Shown here piece by piece: positions 44,472 through 53,666 of a DNA stretch of 64,000 bases. Under the pieces are notes generated by a model. It had not been told where the DNA came from. It saw only the letters and a list, made by a program, of their open reading frames with translations, and did no database searches. A program made the position numbers and the translations under genes. Source of the DNA: Clostridioides difficile (lineage in GTDB: Bacteria; Bacillota; Clostridia; Peptostreptococcales; Peptostreptococcaceae). The stretch spans positions 49,679 through 113,678 of the forward strand of contig NZ_OEZH01000182.1 in NCBI RefSeq assembly GCF_900243075.1. The letters run 5' to 3'. Position 1 is the first letter of the stretch; each line of letters begins with the position of its first letter.

Positions 44472-45851
44472 CTACTTACTTTGCTCGTCTTTTTGATTCT
44501 TCTTTTCTACCCAGCCTTCTTTAATAACTTGTCTTTCTCTAGCTATTGCCAAAGCTCCATCTGGGACATCATGTGTTATTGTTGAACCTGTTGCTATATA
44601 TCCTTTTTCTTCCACAACTACTGGAGCAACTAAATTAGAATTTGAACCTATAAATGCATTATCTTTTACTATTGATTTAAATTTATTTTTACCATCATAG
44701 TTTACAAAGACTACTCCACATCCAATATTTACATTTTTACCAACATGTGCATCTCCTATATAAGAAAGGTGAGATGCTTTTGAACCATCTTCTATAATAG
44801 CATTTTTTACTTCTACAAAATCACCTATTTTCACATTGTTTCCTAAGTTACTCTTTGGTCTTAGATATGCATATGGACCAACAGTAGTATTTTCTCCAAC
44901 TTTACTATCAATTATAGTTGAATTTTTTACTTCTGTACCATCACCTATTTCTGAATTTGTTATAAATGAATTCATTCCAATTATACAGTCTGAACCTATC
45001 TTTGTTTTTCCTTGTAACATAACACCTGGATATATTATAGTATCATTACCTATCACAACGTCAGATTCTATATAGGTAGAGTTAGTGTCTATTATAGTCA
45101 CTCCATTTACCATGTGAGATTCATTTATTCTTCTTCTCATAATCTCTTCAGCCTTTGATAATTCTACTCTTGAGTTAACACCCATAAGTTCTTCAATAGT
45201 TGAACCTGCAAATGCACCCACTTTTAATCCTTTATCTCTCATTATTTTAGCAGTATCAGTTAAATAATATTCGCCTTGTGCATTGTTATTATTTAGCAAA
45301 TCTAAAGCTTCTCTAAGACTTTTTCCATTGAAACAATAAATTCCAGAGTTTATCTCACTTATCATTTTTTCTTCTGAATTTGCATCTTTTTGTTCTACTA
45401 TTTTAAGGAGGTCGCCCTTCTTATCTCTTATTATTCTACCATAACCTGTTGGATTTCCAACTCTTGTTGTAAGAACTGTGGCATGATATTTATTTTCTAT
45501 ATGATATTCAAATAGTTTCTTTAGTGTCTCTTCCTTTATAAGTGGAGTATCTCCACAAAGTACAACAATTGTATCTTCATCATTAATATATTCTTTAGCC
45601 ATCTTTACAGCATGTCCTGTTCCAAGTTGTTCTGTTTGCATGGCTATTATAGTTTCTTCTGCAAGTTTTTCTTTTACTACATCAGCTTCATGTCCCAAAA
45701 TCACAACAGTATCTCTTACACCTGATTTTTTTGAAACATCTATAATATGGTTGACCATTTCTTTTCCGCATACTTTATGTATAACTTTTGGGTATTTAGA
45801 CTTCATTCTTGTTCCTTTGCCAGCAGCAAGGATTATAGCTTTAAAGTTCAT
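44472..45851 (-). CDS. glmU: Bifunctional UDP-N-acetylglucosamine pyrophosphorylase/glucosamine-1-phosphate acetyltransferase
   Basis: About 459 residues from ATG 45851, where GGAGTG lies upstream; the frame extends 19 codons further without a site. N-terminal uridylyltransferase: AIILAAGKGTRMKSKYPKVIHKVCGK and the metal Asp in VLCGDTPLI. The C-terminal left-handed beta-helix has hexapeptide repeats with acetyltransferase residues in YLRPKSNLGNNVKIGDFVEVKNA and SHLSYIGDAHVG. It makes UDP-GlcNAc for peptidoglycan. It forms an operon with prs. Confidence 0.97.
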   Translation of the reverse strand: MNFKAIILAAGKGTRMKSKYPKVIHKVCGKEMVNHIIDVSKKSGVRDTVVILGHEADVVKEKLAEETIIAMQTEQLGTGHAVKMAKEYINDEDTIVVLCGDTPLIKEETLKKLFEYHIENKYHATVLTTRVGNPTGYGRIIRDKKGDLLKIVEQKDANSEEKMISEINSGIYCFNGKSLREALDLLNNNNAQGEYYLTDTAKIMRDKGLKVGAFAGSTIEELMGVNSRVELSKAEEIMRRRINESHMVNGVTIIDTNSTYIESDVVIGNDTIIYPGVMLQGKTKIGSDCIIGMNSFITNSEIGDGTEVKNSTIIDSKVGENTTVGPYAYLRPKSNLGNNVKIGDFVEVKNAIIEDGSKASHLSYIGDAHVGKNVNIGCGVVFVNYDGKNKFKSIVKDNAFIGSNSNLVAPVVVEEKGYIATGSTITHDVPDGALAIARERQVIKEGWVEKKNQKDEQSK

Positions 45852-46015
45852 TGATACACTCCATTCAATCAAATTTAATTTTATTCGTATTATTCTCTCA
45901 ATCAACATACATTATAATACATTTATTTAACAATTTGTATACAACATATACATTATCACTAATAATATAGCACTTTTTTACTAAAAAGTACATATTTTAA
46001 TAGAAATTCTACATT

Positions 46016-46042
46016 TAAAAAGAGCCTAAATGTTCGGGCTCT
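46016..46042 (-). terminator. Intrinsic terminator after spoVG
   Basis: AGAGCC (46021-46026) with GGCTCT (46037-46042) forms a GC stem; TTTT follows on the minus strand. Confidence 0.8.
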
Positions 46043-46063
46043 CTCCATTATATATATTTATTG

Positions 46064-46342
46064 TTATTCAGCAGCTACTTCCCATTGAACTAATGCTTCA
46101 TGATATGCTTGTAAAACTGCATCTTCCAAAACTTGTCTCATTTCTGCATTTATTGGATGAGCTATATCCCTGAAATTACCTTCGCCTACTTTTCTGCTAG
46201 GCATTGCTATAAATAGGCCATTATGGCCTTCTATAACTTTTATATCATGTACTACAAACAAATTATCGAAAGTTATTGAAACTATGCATTTCATCTTACC
46301 TTCTTCTGTTAATTTTCTTACTCTTACGTCAGTTATCTTCAT
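46064..46342 (-). CDS. spoVG: SpoVG, RNA-binding regulator of septation and sporulation
   Basis: 92 residues. Standard Spo[13 protein letters not shown] at the start, [24 protein letters not shown] in the middle (the most conserved stretch), and a C-terminal helix [18 protein letters not shown]. It is a nucleic acid-binding protein acting in asymmetric septation and gene control. GGGGGATA precedes the ATG. A textbook SigmaH promoter is present upstream, and a terminator closes the single-gene unit. The order purR-spoVG-glmU-prs is the same as in Bacillus. Confidence 0.97.
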   Translation of the reverse strand: MKITDVRVRKLTEEGKMKCIVSITFDNLFVVHDIKVIEGHNGLFIAMPSRKVGEGNFRDIAHPINAEMRQVLEDAVLQAYHEALVQWEVAAE

Positions 46343-46431
46343 ACCAAAATATCCCCCTTTGATTTTGACAGAAATTAATTTATATTAAAATTATTATCGC
46401 TGGAATAAATTAATATAAACTGTTTTTTAAA

Positions 46432-46461
46432 TAATTCTATGAGCAACTAGGGATATCCTCT
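46432..46461 (-). promoter_or_regulatory. SigmaH promoter of spoVG
   Basis: Minus strand: -35 AGAGGATAT (complement of 46453-46461) and -10 ATAGAATTA (complement of 46432-46440), separated by 12 bp. Both fit the SigmaH consensus RNAGGAWWW / RNNGAATWW at every position. It is about 90 bp upstream of the spoVG ATG, in the spacer to purR. Confidence 0.8.
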
Positions 46462-46496
46462 TTTTATTTTTACATATTTTTCTAAATATTTTTTTA

Positions 46497-47375
46497 TTAA
46501 TCTTCATCTATCTCAAATTCAAATTCTGAATCTTCTTCTTCATCTAAATCTTCATTTCTATATTCATCTTTAAAAGTCTTTAAGTTTGGCTCTACTACTA
46601 TTTTATCCCCATTAACATCCAACTGAATTAATGAAATATAATCTTTTACCATTTTTTCAGAAGGATTAGTTGTAGATATGAATACTCCAGTACCTATAAC
46701 CTCTGCACCAAATTCATTCATAAGGTCTACCATTCCTTTTATAGTACCTCCACCCCTCATAAAGTCATCTATAATTATAACTTTGCTATCTGGTTTAAGA
46801 GCTTTTCTTGGTAAACTCATACTTTCAACCTTAGAGCTGTTTCCACTAACATATGTCATACTAAGGGTAGGACCTTCTGACACTTTTATATCTTTTCTTA
46901 TTATAACTAGAGGTAAATTCATAGCTTTTGCAGTCATAAGTGCCATAGGTATACCTTTTGTTTCCATTGTCACAACATAATCTGCATCCACATACTCAAT
47001 ATTTGATGCAAATATCTTTCCTATCTTAGCAGCTATTGTAGGGTCATAAATTAAGTCAATCAAATATAAAAAACCACCAGATAATATTCTAGACTTGTCA
47101 CATATTTTTTCACATAATTCCATTAAGAACTCTGCATTTTCTGCTATAGAAGTTTTAGGTATATATTTTACTCCTCCTGCTGCTCCTGAGATAGTTATAA
47201 CTTTACCTAAATGTAGCTTTTCAAATACATTCTTCACAACTAATAAATCTTCACTTATTGTTGATTTTGCTGCATTAAATTGATTCGTAAAATAACTTAA
47301 TGTATATATTTTATTTGGATTATCGGACAGTATTTTGACTATTGCTCCAATTCTCTCTGTTCTTTTAAATTTCAT
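46497..47375 (-). CDS. purR: Pur operon repressor PurR
   Basis: 292 residues. N-terminal winged helix (about 1-75) and a C-terminal phosphoribosyltransferase-like domain (about 80-270) with the PRPP-binding motif KVIIIDDFMRGGGTIKGM. PurR represses purine genes and is released by PRPP. The protein ends in an acidic tail (EDLDEEEDSEFEFEIDED), longer than in Bacillus. It is divergent from murC, and their promoters overlap in the 218-bp spacer. AGGAGG precedes the ATG. Its place beside spoVG-glmU-prs is conserved in Firmicutes. Confidence 0.95.
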   Translation of the reverse strand: MKFKRTERIGAIVKILSDNPNKIYTLSYFTNQFNAAKSTISEDLLVVKNVFEKLHLGKVITISGAAGGVKYIPKTSIAENAEFLMELCEKICDKSRILSGGFLYLIDLIYDPTIAAKIGKIFASNIEYVDADYVVTMETKGIPMALMTAKAMNLPLVIIRKDIKVSEGPTLSMTYVSGNSSKVESMSLPRKALKPDSKVIIIDDFMRGGGTIKGMVDLMNEFGAEVIGTGVFISTTNPSEKMVKDYISLIQLDVNGDKIVVEPNLKTFKDEYRNEDLDEEEDSEFEFEIDED

Positions 47376-47441
47376 TACTATTTCCTCCTACAAGTACCTT
47401 TATATAACGTTAAACTAACTAATGCATAACAATCCTTATTG

Positions 47442-47450
47442 TGGTATAAT
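47442..47450 (+). promoter_or_regulatory. Extended -10 promoter for murC
   Basis: TGGTATAAT, a perfect extended -10 (TGnTATAAT), pointing right. No clear -35 is visible. Predicted leader to murC is about 138 nt. Confidence 0.5.
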
Positions 47451-47533
47451 ATTACTTATGTTTTATTATATTCAAAAATAAAATACATATAATATTATAT
47501 GCATATTAATTATAAAATATTGAACATTATATT

Positions 47534-47542
47534 ATTATACCA
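47534..47542 (-). promoter_or_regulatory. Extended -10 promoter for purR
   Basis: The minus strand reads TGGTATAAT, the exact inverse of the murC element, within an 11-bp inverted repeat TGTGGTATAAT. It points left to purR with a leader of about 155 nt that would overlap the murC leader. Confidence 0.5.
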
Positions 47543-47593
47543 CAGAAATAGTTCATATTGTAGGACTTAATTAAAAAGAAAGGTGGTTTTATT

Positions 47594-48946
47594 ATGAATA
47601 TACACTTTATAGGAATTGGCGGCATCAGCATGAGTGCATTAGCTGAAATATGTATCAATAAAGGTTATCAAGTTTCAGGTTCGGATTCAAACGAATCATA
47701 TCTATTAGACAAACTTAGGGACCAAGGGGCAACTATCTATATCGGTCAGAAAAAAGAGAATATATCAGATAATGTAAATATGGTTGTTTATACAGCAGCA
47801 GTTCACCCAGATAACGAAGAACTTATAGCTGCTAAAGAAAAAAATAAATTAGTAATGAACAGGGCAACTTTTTTAGGCCAAATCATGAGAGAATATAAAA
47901 ATTCTATAGCAGTTTCTGGAACACATGGAAAAACTTCTACAACCTCTATGTTGTCTACAATCTTTGAATATGCAGACTTAGACCCAACTATACTAGTTGG
48001 TGGTAATTTAAGTATGATAGGTGGTAATGTTAAGATAGGTAATTCTGACCACTTTATAACTGAAGCATGTGAATATGTAGATAGTTTTCTTAATTTTAAC
48101 CCAAAAATATCTATAGTTTTAAATGTTGAGGAAGACCATCTTGATTATTTCTCTGGAATAGATGAAATCAAGGCTTCTTTTAACAAATTTGGTAAGCTAT
48201 TACCCCCAGAAGGTTATTTTATAATAAATGGCGATGATGAAAATGTTGATGACATATTGTATGATGTTAAAGCTACTATTATAAAATATGGTAGGGATTC
48301 TGATAATGATGCTATAATAAAAGATATTCACTTCGACAATAGTGGTCATGGAATATTTAAAATAGAATATCAAGGAAAAGATTTAGGAGAATTTGAACTT
48401 TCTGTATATGGTCTTCATAACATATACAATGCTTCTTCTGCTATAATGGCAGCTCTTGTTTCTGGTATTGATTTAGAGACTATAAGAAAAAATATAAAAA
48501 TCTATAAAGGTGTAGGAAGAAGATTTGAAGCTAAAGGACATTATAATAATGCTTTAGTAATAGATGATTATGCGCATCATCCAACTGAGCTAAAAGCTAC
48601 TTTGGCTGCTGCTAAAAAATTAAAAAAATCTACTTTATGGTGCGTCTTCCAACCACATACTTACACTAGAACAAAATCTCTTTTGGGTGAATTCTCAGAA
48701 GCATTCTATGCAGCTGATAAAGTTATCATAACAGATATATATGCTGCTAGAGAAAATGACCCAGGAGATATACATTCTAAAGACTTGGTTGAAAAGTTAT
48801 ATCAAAACAACGTAGATGCTATCTATATAAAAGAATTTGAAGATATAGTAAAATATTTACGTGAAAATGTTAATGACAATGATTTAGTAATAACTGCTGG
48901 TGCTGGTCCAATTTATAAAGTTGCAGACTTGTTGGTTGAAAAATAA
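47594..48946 (+). CDS. murC: UDP-N-acetylmuramate-L-alanine ligase
   Basis: 450 residues, the only supported protein gene on the plus strand. Mur ligase three-domain layout: N-terminal Rossmann start [19 protein letters not shown] loop [15 protein letters not shown] (about 107-121), central substrate residues [10 protein letters not shown] and [10 protein letters not shown]. The C-terminal domain has [14 protein letters not shown]. It adds L-alanine to UDP-MurNAc, the first peptide step of peptidoglycan synthesis. AAAGGTGG precedes the ATG. It is ended by a hairpin terminator facing the convergent gene. Confidence 0.97.
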   Translation: MNIHFIGIGGISMSALAEICINKGYQVSGSDSNESYLLDKLRDQGATIYIGQKKENISDNVNMVVYTAAVHPDNEELIAAKEKNKLVMNRATFLGQIMREYKNSIAVSGTHGKTSTTSMLSTIFEYADLDPTILVGGNLSMIGGNVKIGNSDHFITEACEYVDSFLNFNPKISIVLNVEEDHLDYFSGIDEIKASFNKFGKLLPPEGYFIINGDDENVDDILYDVKATIIKYGRDSDNDAIIKDIHFDNSGHGIFKIEYQGKDLGEFELSVYGLHNIYNASSAIMAALVSGIDLETIRKNIKIYKGVGRRFEAKGHYNNALVIDDYAHHPTELKATLAAAKKLKKSTLWCVFQPHTYTRTKSLLGEFSEAFYAADKVIITDIYAARENDPGDIHSKDLVEKLYQNNVDAIYIKEFEDIVKYLRENVNDNDLVITAGAGPIYKVADLLVEK

Positions 48947-48959
48947 TATAAAATAATTT

Positions 48960-48996
48960 AGAGGCTGTCTCAAAATAGAGATAAGCCTCTTTTTCA
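48960..48996 (+). terminator. Intrinsic terminator of murC
   Basis: AGAGGCT pairs with AGCCTCT (48960-48966 with 48984-48990), followed by TTTTTCAT. Confidence 0.85.
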
Positions 48997-49031
48997 TCGT
49001 TAAAATGATGAAAATATATTTGATTTCATAC

Positions 49032-49077
49032 AAAAAAGAGTGCCTCATAAACTAAAAAATTCATTTTGAGACAACTC
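49032..49077 (-). terminator. Intrinsic terminator of the convergent unknown gene
   Basis: On the minus strand GAGTTGTCTCA pairs with TGAGGCACTC (one bulge), followed by TTTTTTG. It faces the murC terminator and shares the word TGTCTCAAAAT with it. Confidence 0.75.
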
Positions 49078-49089
49078 CTTCTTAAAATC

Positions 49090-49887
49090 TTATTTCTTTC
49101 CAATTTCAAATATCTCATTTTTAAGGTAATCAAACAAACTTGTATGAACCTCATAGTAAGATACATTTTTCTTAGAAGTAACTTTTACATAATCTTTTCC
49201 CATTGTATCAACTTTTACAGCAAAATTATCACCTTTTATGTTTATAGTAAAGTTATAGTCACTTCTTTCCTTACTTTTCTCAGGTTGAACTTTTCCTACA
49301 ACCCTTTTTGAAATCATCTTATGTGCTAAATCATCAAACTTCCATCTATGAACTTTTTTAGTTTCTTTTCCATAAGTTATAGTTACCCCTTTCCAATCTT
49401 TATAGTGACTTAAAAGGTCAAACGAAGTATATATACTCTCATCTAAAAGTTTCTTAAAAGCATTCTTAGAATCAACTGGAACTTTATAATATTCTTCTTT
49501 ATTTACAGTATACACTCTAAAGAAGTTAAGGTCGGTAGAAAATTTAACTCCATCATCAGAATATCCTTCATAAACTGCTTCATAAGAAGAAGTAGTATTT
49601 CTTACTTTCTTAAAATCTGAGAAAAATAACTTTATTTCATCCCACATATCTTCTTCAATTTTTATGTTTTCTATATTTTTGTCTGATATATAAACCTTCT
49701 TCTTCTCTTTTATTTGAGTCATTAAAGACCTATTATCTTCTTCTTCTTTTTCTACCTTCTTCGGAACTTCACTTTTATCCTTTTCCATATTTATTCCTAT
49801 TCTAAAGGATATAAAGTATATTATAAAGAAAACAACTACTCCTATTAATATTGCAGCTTTTTTCTTTAGCTTTCTTTTCTTACTCAT
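49090..49887 (-). CDS. Membrane-anchored protein of unknown function
   Basis: 265 residues. A very basic N-terminus (MSKKRKLKKK), one membrane helix (about 11-29), a charged spacer (about 35-65) and a C-terminal soluble part (about 70-265) on the outer face. This layout is like an N-in anchored extracytoplasmic protein. The soluble region is rich in Lys, Asp and Tyr, has no Cys, and shows alternating strands typical of an alpha/beta domain. I do not recognise the family. It is convergent with murC and preceded by a cation efflux gene and its own GGGGTGG ribosome site. Confidence 0.7.
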   Translation of the reverse strand: MSKKRKLKKKAAILIGVVVFFIIYFISFRIGINMEKDKSEVPKKVEKEEEDNRSLMTQIKEKKKVYISDKNIENIKIEEDMWDEIKLFFSDFKKVRNTTSSYEAVYEGYSDDGVKFSTDLNFFRVYTVNKEEYYKVPVDSKNAFKKLLDESIYTSFDLLSHYKDWKGVTITYGKETKKVHRWKFDDLAHKMISKRVVGKVQPEKSKERSDYNFTINIKGDNFAVKVDTMGKDYVKVTSKKNVSYYEVHTSLFDYLKNEIFEIGKK

Positions 49888-49956
49888 TTAACCACCCCTA
49901 GAGTTTATAATCATAAAACAATTATATAACTTTTTACACTTTTTTTTAAGGTTTAA

Positions 49957-50853
49957 TTAATTATTACACTTATTTCCTTGGCAATTAGTACATGGTTCAA
50001 CGTGAACTGTTATACCTTTTACAAATTCCATGTGTTTTATTATATGTTTTTCAAGCTTGGTAGCAATGTCATGCCCTTGCTTAACTGTCAAATTTTCATC
50101 TACACATATAGTTAAATCCACATATGCCGTAGCTCCATGTTTTCTAGTCTTTATATCACCTAGATTCTTAACACCTTCTGTATCTGCTACAATAAATTTT
50201 AATTCTTTTATCTCCTCTTCATCAACTGAAACGTCCATCAATTCATTAACAGAACTTATAAGTATATTAATTCCTACCTTAGCCACAAATATAGCCACTA
50301 CAACTGATGCAATTGGGTCTAAAGGCTTAAATCCTAGAATAGAACCACCTATACCTATGAAAGCAGCTACTGAAGATAAAGCATCTGACCTATGGTGCCA
50401 AGCATCAGCTTTTAGTGCTGGAGAATTTATCTTTTTAGCAACTTTTATCGTTATTCTATATTGATACTCTTTTATCAAAATTGAAATAACTGATACAACT
50501 AATGGTAATATTGACGGAACACTTAATGCATCTAAGTTAAATAAAGATTTAATTGCTTCTATACCTATTGTTATAGAAACGAAGATAAGTAATATTGATA
50601 GTACAAATGATACCAATGTCTCTGCTTTCTCATGACCATAATTATGTTCTCTATCTCCAGGTCTAGAAGATACATAGTTACCTATCAATACCCCTACAGA
50701 ACTTATAATATCTGATGCTGAATGTAATCCATCTGCAATCATAGCACTAGAACTACCAATAACACCAGCTATCATCTTAATTATTGTTAATACGATATTC
50801 CAAAGTATTGATTGTATTGTTATTTTATTTGCTTCTTCATATCTTGTTTCCAT
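49957..50853 (-). CDS. Cation diffusion facilitator transporter
   Basis: 298 residues with six membrane helices and a cytoplasmic C-terminal domain. The transport-site motifs are in helix 2 (SAMIADGLHSASDIISS) and helix 5 (ALKADAWHHRSDALSS), the HxxxD/DxxxD type of Zn2+/Fe2+/Mn2+ exporters. The C-terminus ends HVEPCTNCQGNKCNN, a Cys-rich tail that may bind metal. The metal cannot be set from sequence. A GGAGGA site precedes the ATG. It is probably a single-gene unit. Confidence 0.92.
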   Translation of the reverse strand: METRYEEANKITIQSILWNIVLTIIKMIAGVIGSSSAMIADGLHSASDIISSVGVLIGNYVSSRPGDREHNYGHEKAETLVSFVLSILLIFVSITIGIEAIKSLFNLDALSVPSILPLVVSVISILIKEYQYRITIKVAKKINSPALKADAWHHRSDALSSVAAFIGIGGSILGFKPLDPIASVVVAIFVAKVGINILISSVNELMDVSVDEEEIKELKFIVADTEGVKNLGDIKTRKHGATAYVDLTICVDENLTVKQGHDIATKLEKHIIKHMEFVKGITVHVEPCTNCQGNKCNN

Positions 50854-50982
50854 TTTTATTCCTCCTTTTGAACAACTCTAAATATTATTAAAAATGTACA
50901 TCTGAACATAAATTAAATCCACTCTTATATGCAAATGTATACTCTTTACTTTCAATAGAGATTATCAATCTTCTATAAAATG

Positions 50983-51010
50983 AAAAATCACCTAGCTTAA
51001 GCTAGGCGAT
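50983..51010 (-). terminator. Intrinsic terminator after the M20 peptidase gene
   Basis: Near-perfect palindrome ATCACCTAGCTTAAGCTAGGCGAT with TTTTTCATTTT following on the minus strand. Confidence 0.85.
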
Positions 51011-51035
51011 ATATATTATACACTATTATTTAAAT

Positions 51036-52151
51036 TTATGCTTCTTTTATTATCTCCACTACCATTTTGGCAGAATCATATAAGTCTTTTATAGCTATAT
51101 GTTCACTTAATGTATGAGCATTTTTCATACCTATTCCTAAAGTTATAGCTTCTATACCATTCTTACTTAATATATTTGTATCACTACCTCCTCCTGTGGA
51201 TTCAGTATGACCTTCTATACCTAAGTTTGAAAAAGCTTTTTTTGCAAGTTTTATTATTTCAGAGTCTTCACTAACATCTATTGGTGTATATGCTCTATTG
51301 ACATCTATCTCAATTTGAGCTCCAAAATCCTTTGCAGCTTTCTCAAAAGTTTCTACCATGTGTCTAGTTTGAACATCTAATTTATTTTCTTTTAAACTTC
51401 TAGCTTCTGCAACTATATTAACTTCACCTGTTACTATATTTGTAGCTGTTCCACCGTTTATAATTCCTATGTTAGCAGTTGTTTCTTCATCTATTCTAAG
51501 TAAATTCATATTTTCTATAGCTCTAGCTGCTACCATTATAGCACTTATACCAGCTTCAGGCTCAAGACCTGCATGAGCAGTCTTTCCTAGTATCTTAACA
51601 TTTATTACATCTTGTGCAGGAGCTTTTACTATTATTTCTCCTGGAGAACCACCACTATCTAATACAAATGCATACTCAGAATCTATTTTTTCATAGTCTA
51701 AATTTTTAGCTCCAACTAATCCACATTCTTCACATATAGAGAATACAACTTGTATATCAGTATGTTCTATATTATTTTCCTTTATATATCTTAAGCCTTC
51801 TAATATAGCTGCTATACCTGCTTTATCATCAGAGCCTAATATTGTAGTACCATCACTTTTTATTATTCCATTTGCTTCATCCACTATAGGTTTTACTCCT
51901 ATACCTGGAGTTACTGTATCCATATGTGAACTAAATAATATTTTTTTTCCTTCTTTATTTCCTTTTAATGTAGCTATTATATTACCAGTTTCTCCATTTG
52001 TTTTCTCACCCGCATTGTCTACTAGTACTGAACAACCTATTTCTTCTAGTTTTTTAACCAATACTTTAGCAACATTCCCCTCTTTTAAAGATAAACTATC
52101 TATCTGTACTAATTCAAGAAACTCGTTTAAAATTCTTTGCTCGTTTATCAT
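51036..52151 (-). CDS. M20-family metallopeptidase (PepT-like)
   Basis: About 371 residues from ATG 52151, which has GGAGGA upstream; the frame extends further back without a site. The di-zinc motifs of M20 are present: FSSHMDTVTPG, GSDDKAGIAAIL, SICEECGLVGAKNL (catalytic Glu pair) and VLDSGGSPGEI, with the last ligand His in NAHTLSEHI. The M20 dimerisation domain lies between about residues 180 and 290. Relatives are annotated tripeptidase T or PepT-like, so it probably cleaves small peptides in the cytosol. Confidence 0.88.
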   Translation of the reverse strand: MINEQRILNEFLELVQIDSLSLKEGNVAKVLVKKLEEIGCSVLVDNAGEKTNGETGNIIATLKGNKEGKKILFSSHMDTVTPGIGVKPIVDEANGIIKSDGTTILGSDDKAGIAAILEGLRYIKENNIEHTDIQVVFSICEECGLVGAKNLDYEKIDSEYAFVLDSGGSPGEIIVKAPAQDVINVKILGKTAHAGLEPEAGISAIMVAARAIENMNLLRIDEETTANIGIINGGTATNIVTGEVNIVAEARSLKENKLDVQTRHMVETFEKAAKDFGAQIEIDVNRAYTPIDVSEDSEIIKLAKKAFSNLGIEGHTESTGGGSDTNILSKNGIEAITLGIGMKNAHTLSEHIAIKDLYDSAKMVVEIIKEA

Positions 52152-52301
52152 AATTTTCCTCCATAATATAATAGGTATTTCAACATATATTGTAGTGTAA
52201 TATTTAAATATTATCAATAGTTTTTAAAGTTTTGTATTACTTTCATTAACTTTTTTTAGCAAAATGAAAGTTAAAGTTAAATTCTTGCATTTTTGTTATT
52301 T

Positions 52302-53582
52302 TTATCTAACTATATTTCTTTGTCTAGAATCTATAAAACATAACCAATACCCTAAACTATTTGTTCTATTATCACAAGCTTGGTATCTTAAAAATCCTGT
52401 GCTTCCGTTGTCTGGCTGTTCATTTCTATTTCCTGGAATAGCATAAATATAATGTTTTCTCTTATTATATTCATCATACTGAACTCCAAATAAGTAATGT
52501 CTATATTTATATGAATTCAATACTGCATCACTATACATCGTATAATTCAACACATTTAAATAGCCTAAATGAGGCATTGTATATCCACACAATGTTGTAG
52601 GATTTATCTCTATTTTCCACCATCTTGTCTTATCTATATAATCAGTTACAAAAGGTTTTACTTCTCTAAATAGTTTCAAACCTTTCTTTATTTGTCTTGG
52701 CATAAGTAATGTGCTAGCCTGTTTATTTCCACTATCTCCTTGACTTGCTCCATTGACTCTTTTTATTTTCTCAATATTATTTTGCTCTTTTTGAGTTTTC
52801 TTTGATTTAGTGGTTTTTGAAGAGACAAACCTATCTTCTTCCCTGCTTACTTCAAAAGTTTCCTCATCTTCCTCATCTTCTTCGTCATATTCTATGTCTC
52901 TATATTCTTCCTGTACTTTGACTTTATTATAGTTTTCTATCTCTTTATAATTATTGAATTCTTCAATTTCTTCATCACTAGAATCTTCTATATCCGTTCT
53001 TGCTTTTAACTCTGCCTCTTCAACTTCTTCTTCATCTTCCCAATAATCTTCATACTCATCTTCATCATATTCTTCTATAATATACTCTTCATCACTATCT
53101 TCTTCTCTATATTCTTCTTCATCTGTCTTTTCATATTCTTCGTCTTCTTCATTTTCATATTCTTCCTCTTCTACCAACTCTTCATACTCTTCTTCATCTG
53201 AATCTTGGAATAATATGTCCTCATAGTTTTCAATCTTATTTCCTTTAAACCCAATCAAAGGTATATTTCTTTCATACAATAATGCAATACCTTTTATCTC
53301 ATCATCATAATCTTCTAAATCTAAAACAAATTCACCTCTTCCTTGTTCATTTAAAATTATATTTCCTAAGTCTATTAATCCATGGTCACCTTTTATTGCC
53401 ACTGTTTTATACCCATCTTTAACATATTTTAGATTTTCTACATATAATGCAATAATTGCTTTTTCATCATTTACTTCAACTTTTGCAAAAGCTTTTGGCA
53501 GTACTCGTTCTTTGTATCTAAAGTTTATGTCTTTAGCTTCTAGTATTATATAGTCTCTTTTAAACTTTCTTTTAGAACCCAC
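52302..53582 (-). CDS. Acidic-linker protein of unknown function (DUF7922-like C-terminal domain)
   Basis: 426 residues from a GTG start with GGGGGGA upstream. Three parts: a basic/beta N-terminal region (about 1-120), an intensely acidic low-complexity middle (about 125-240) built mainly of Glu, Asp and Tyr, and a compact aromatic C-terminal domain. The last (about 310-426) starts WWKIEINPTTLCGYTMPHLGYLN and has YAIPGNRNEQPDNG and GYWLCFIDSRQ. I think the last part is the clostridial DUF7922, but could not check. No signal peptide is seen. It lies after rsmA. Spore coat or envelope roles are possible and unproven. Confidence 0.7.
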   Translation of the reverse strand: MGSKRKFKRDYIILEAKDINFRYKERVLPKAFAKVEVNDEKAIIALYVENLKYVKDGYKTVAIKGDHGLIDLGNIILNEQGRGEFVLDLEDYDDEIKGIALLYERNIPLIGFKGNKIENYEDILFQDSDEEEYEELVEEEEYENEEDEEYEKTDEEEYREEDSDEEYIIEEYDEDEYEDYWEDEEEVEEAELKARTDIEDSSDEEIEEFNNYKEIENYNKVKVQEEYRDIEYDEEDEEDEETFEVSREEDRFVSSKTTKSKKTQKEQNNIEKIKRVNGASQGDSGNKQASTLLMPRQIKKGLKLFREVKPFVTDYIDKTRWWKIEINPTTLCGYTMPHLGYLNVLNYTMYSDAVLNSYKYRHYLFGVQYDEYNKRKHYIYAIPGNRNEQPDNGSTGFLRYQACDNRTNSLGYWLCFIDSRQRNIVR

Positions 53583-53631
53583 TGCAATCCCCCCTTAACA
53601 CAGTTTCTCTAAACAATATATGTTAATAAAA

Positions 53632-53666
53632 TAAAAAAAAGTACCTTCTATTTAGAAGATACTTTT
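53632..53666 (-). terminator. Intrinsic terminator overlapping the end of rsmA
   Basis: AAGTATCTTCTA/TAGAAGGTACTT stem with a 2-nt AT loop, followed by TTTTTTT on the minus strand. The last codons of rsmA form its 5' arm. Confidence 0.85.

Noticed and set aside
50941..50975. GATTATCAATC palindrome as a Fur or Zur box before the cation efflux gene
   Set aside because: Only half of a Fur-type inverted repeat matches, and the palindrome is short for such AT-rich DNA.
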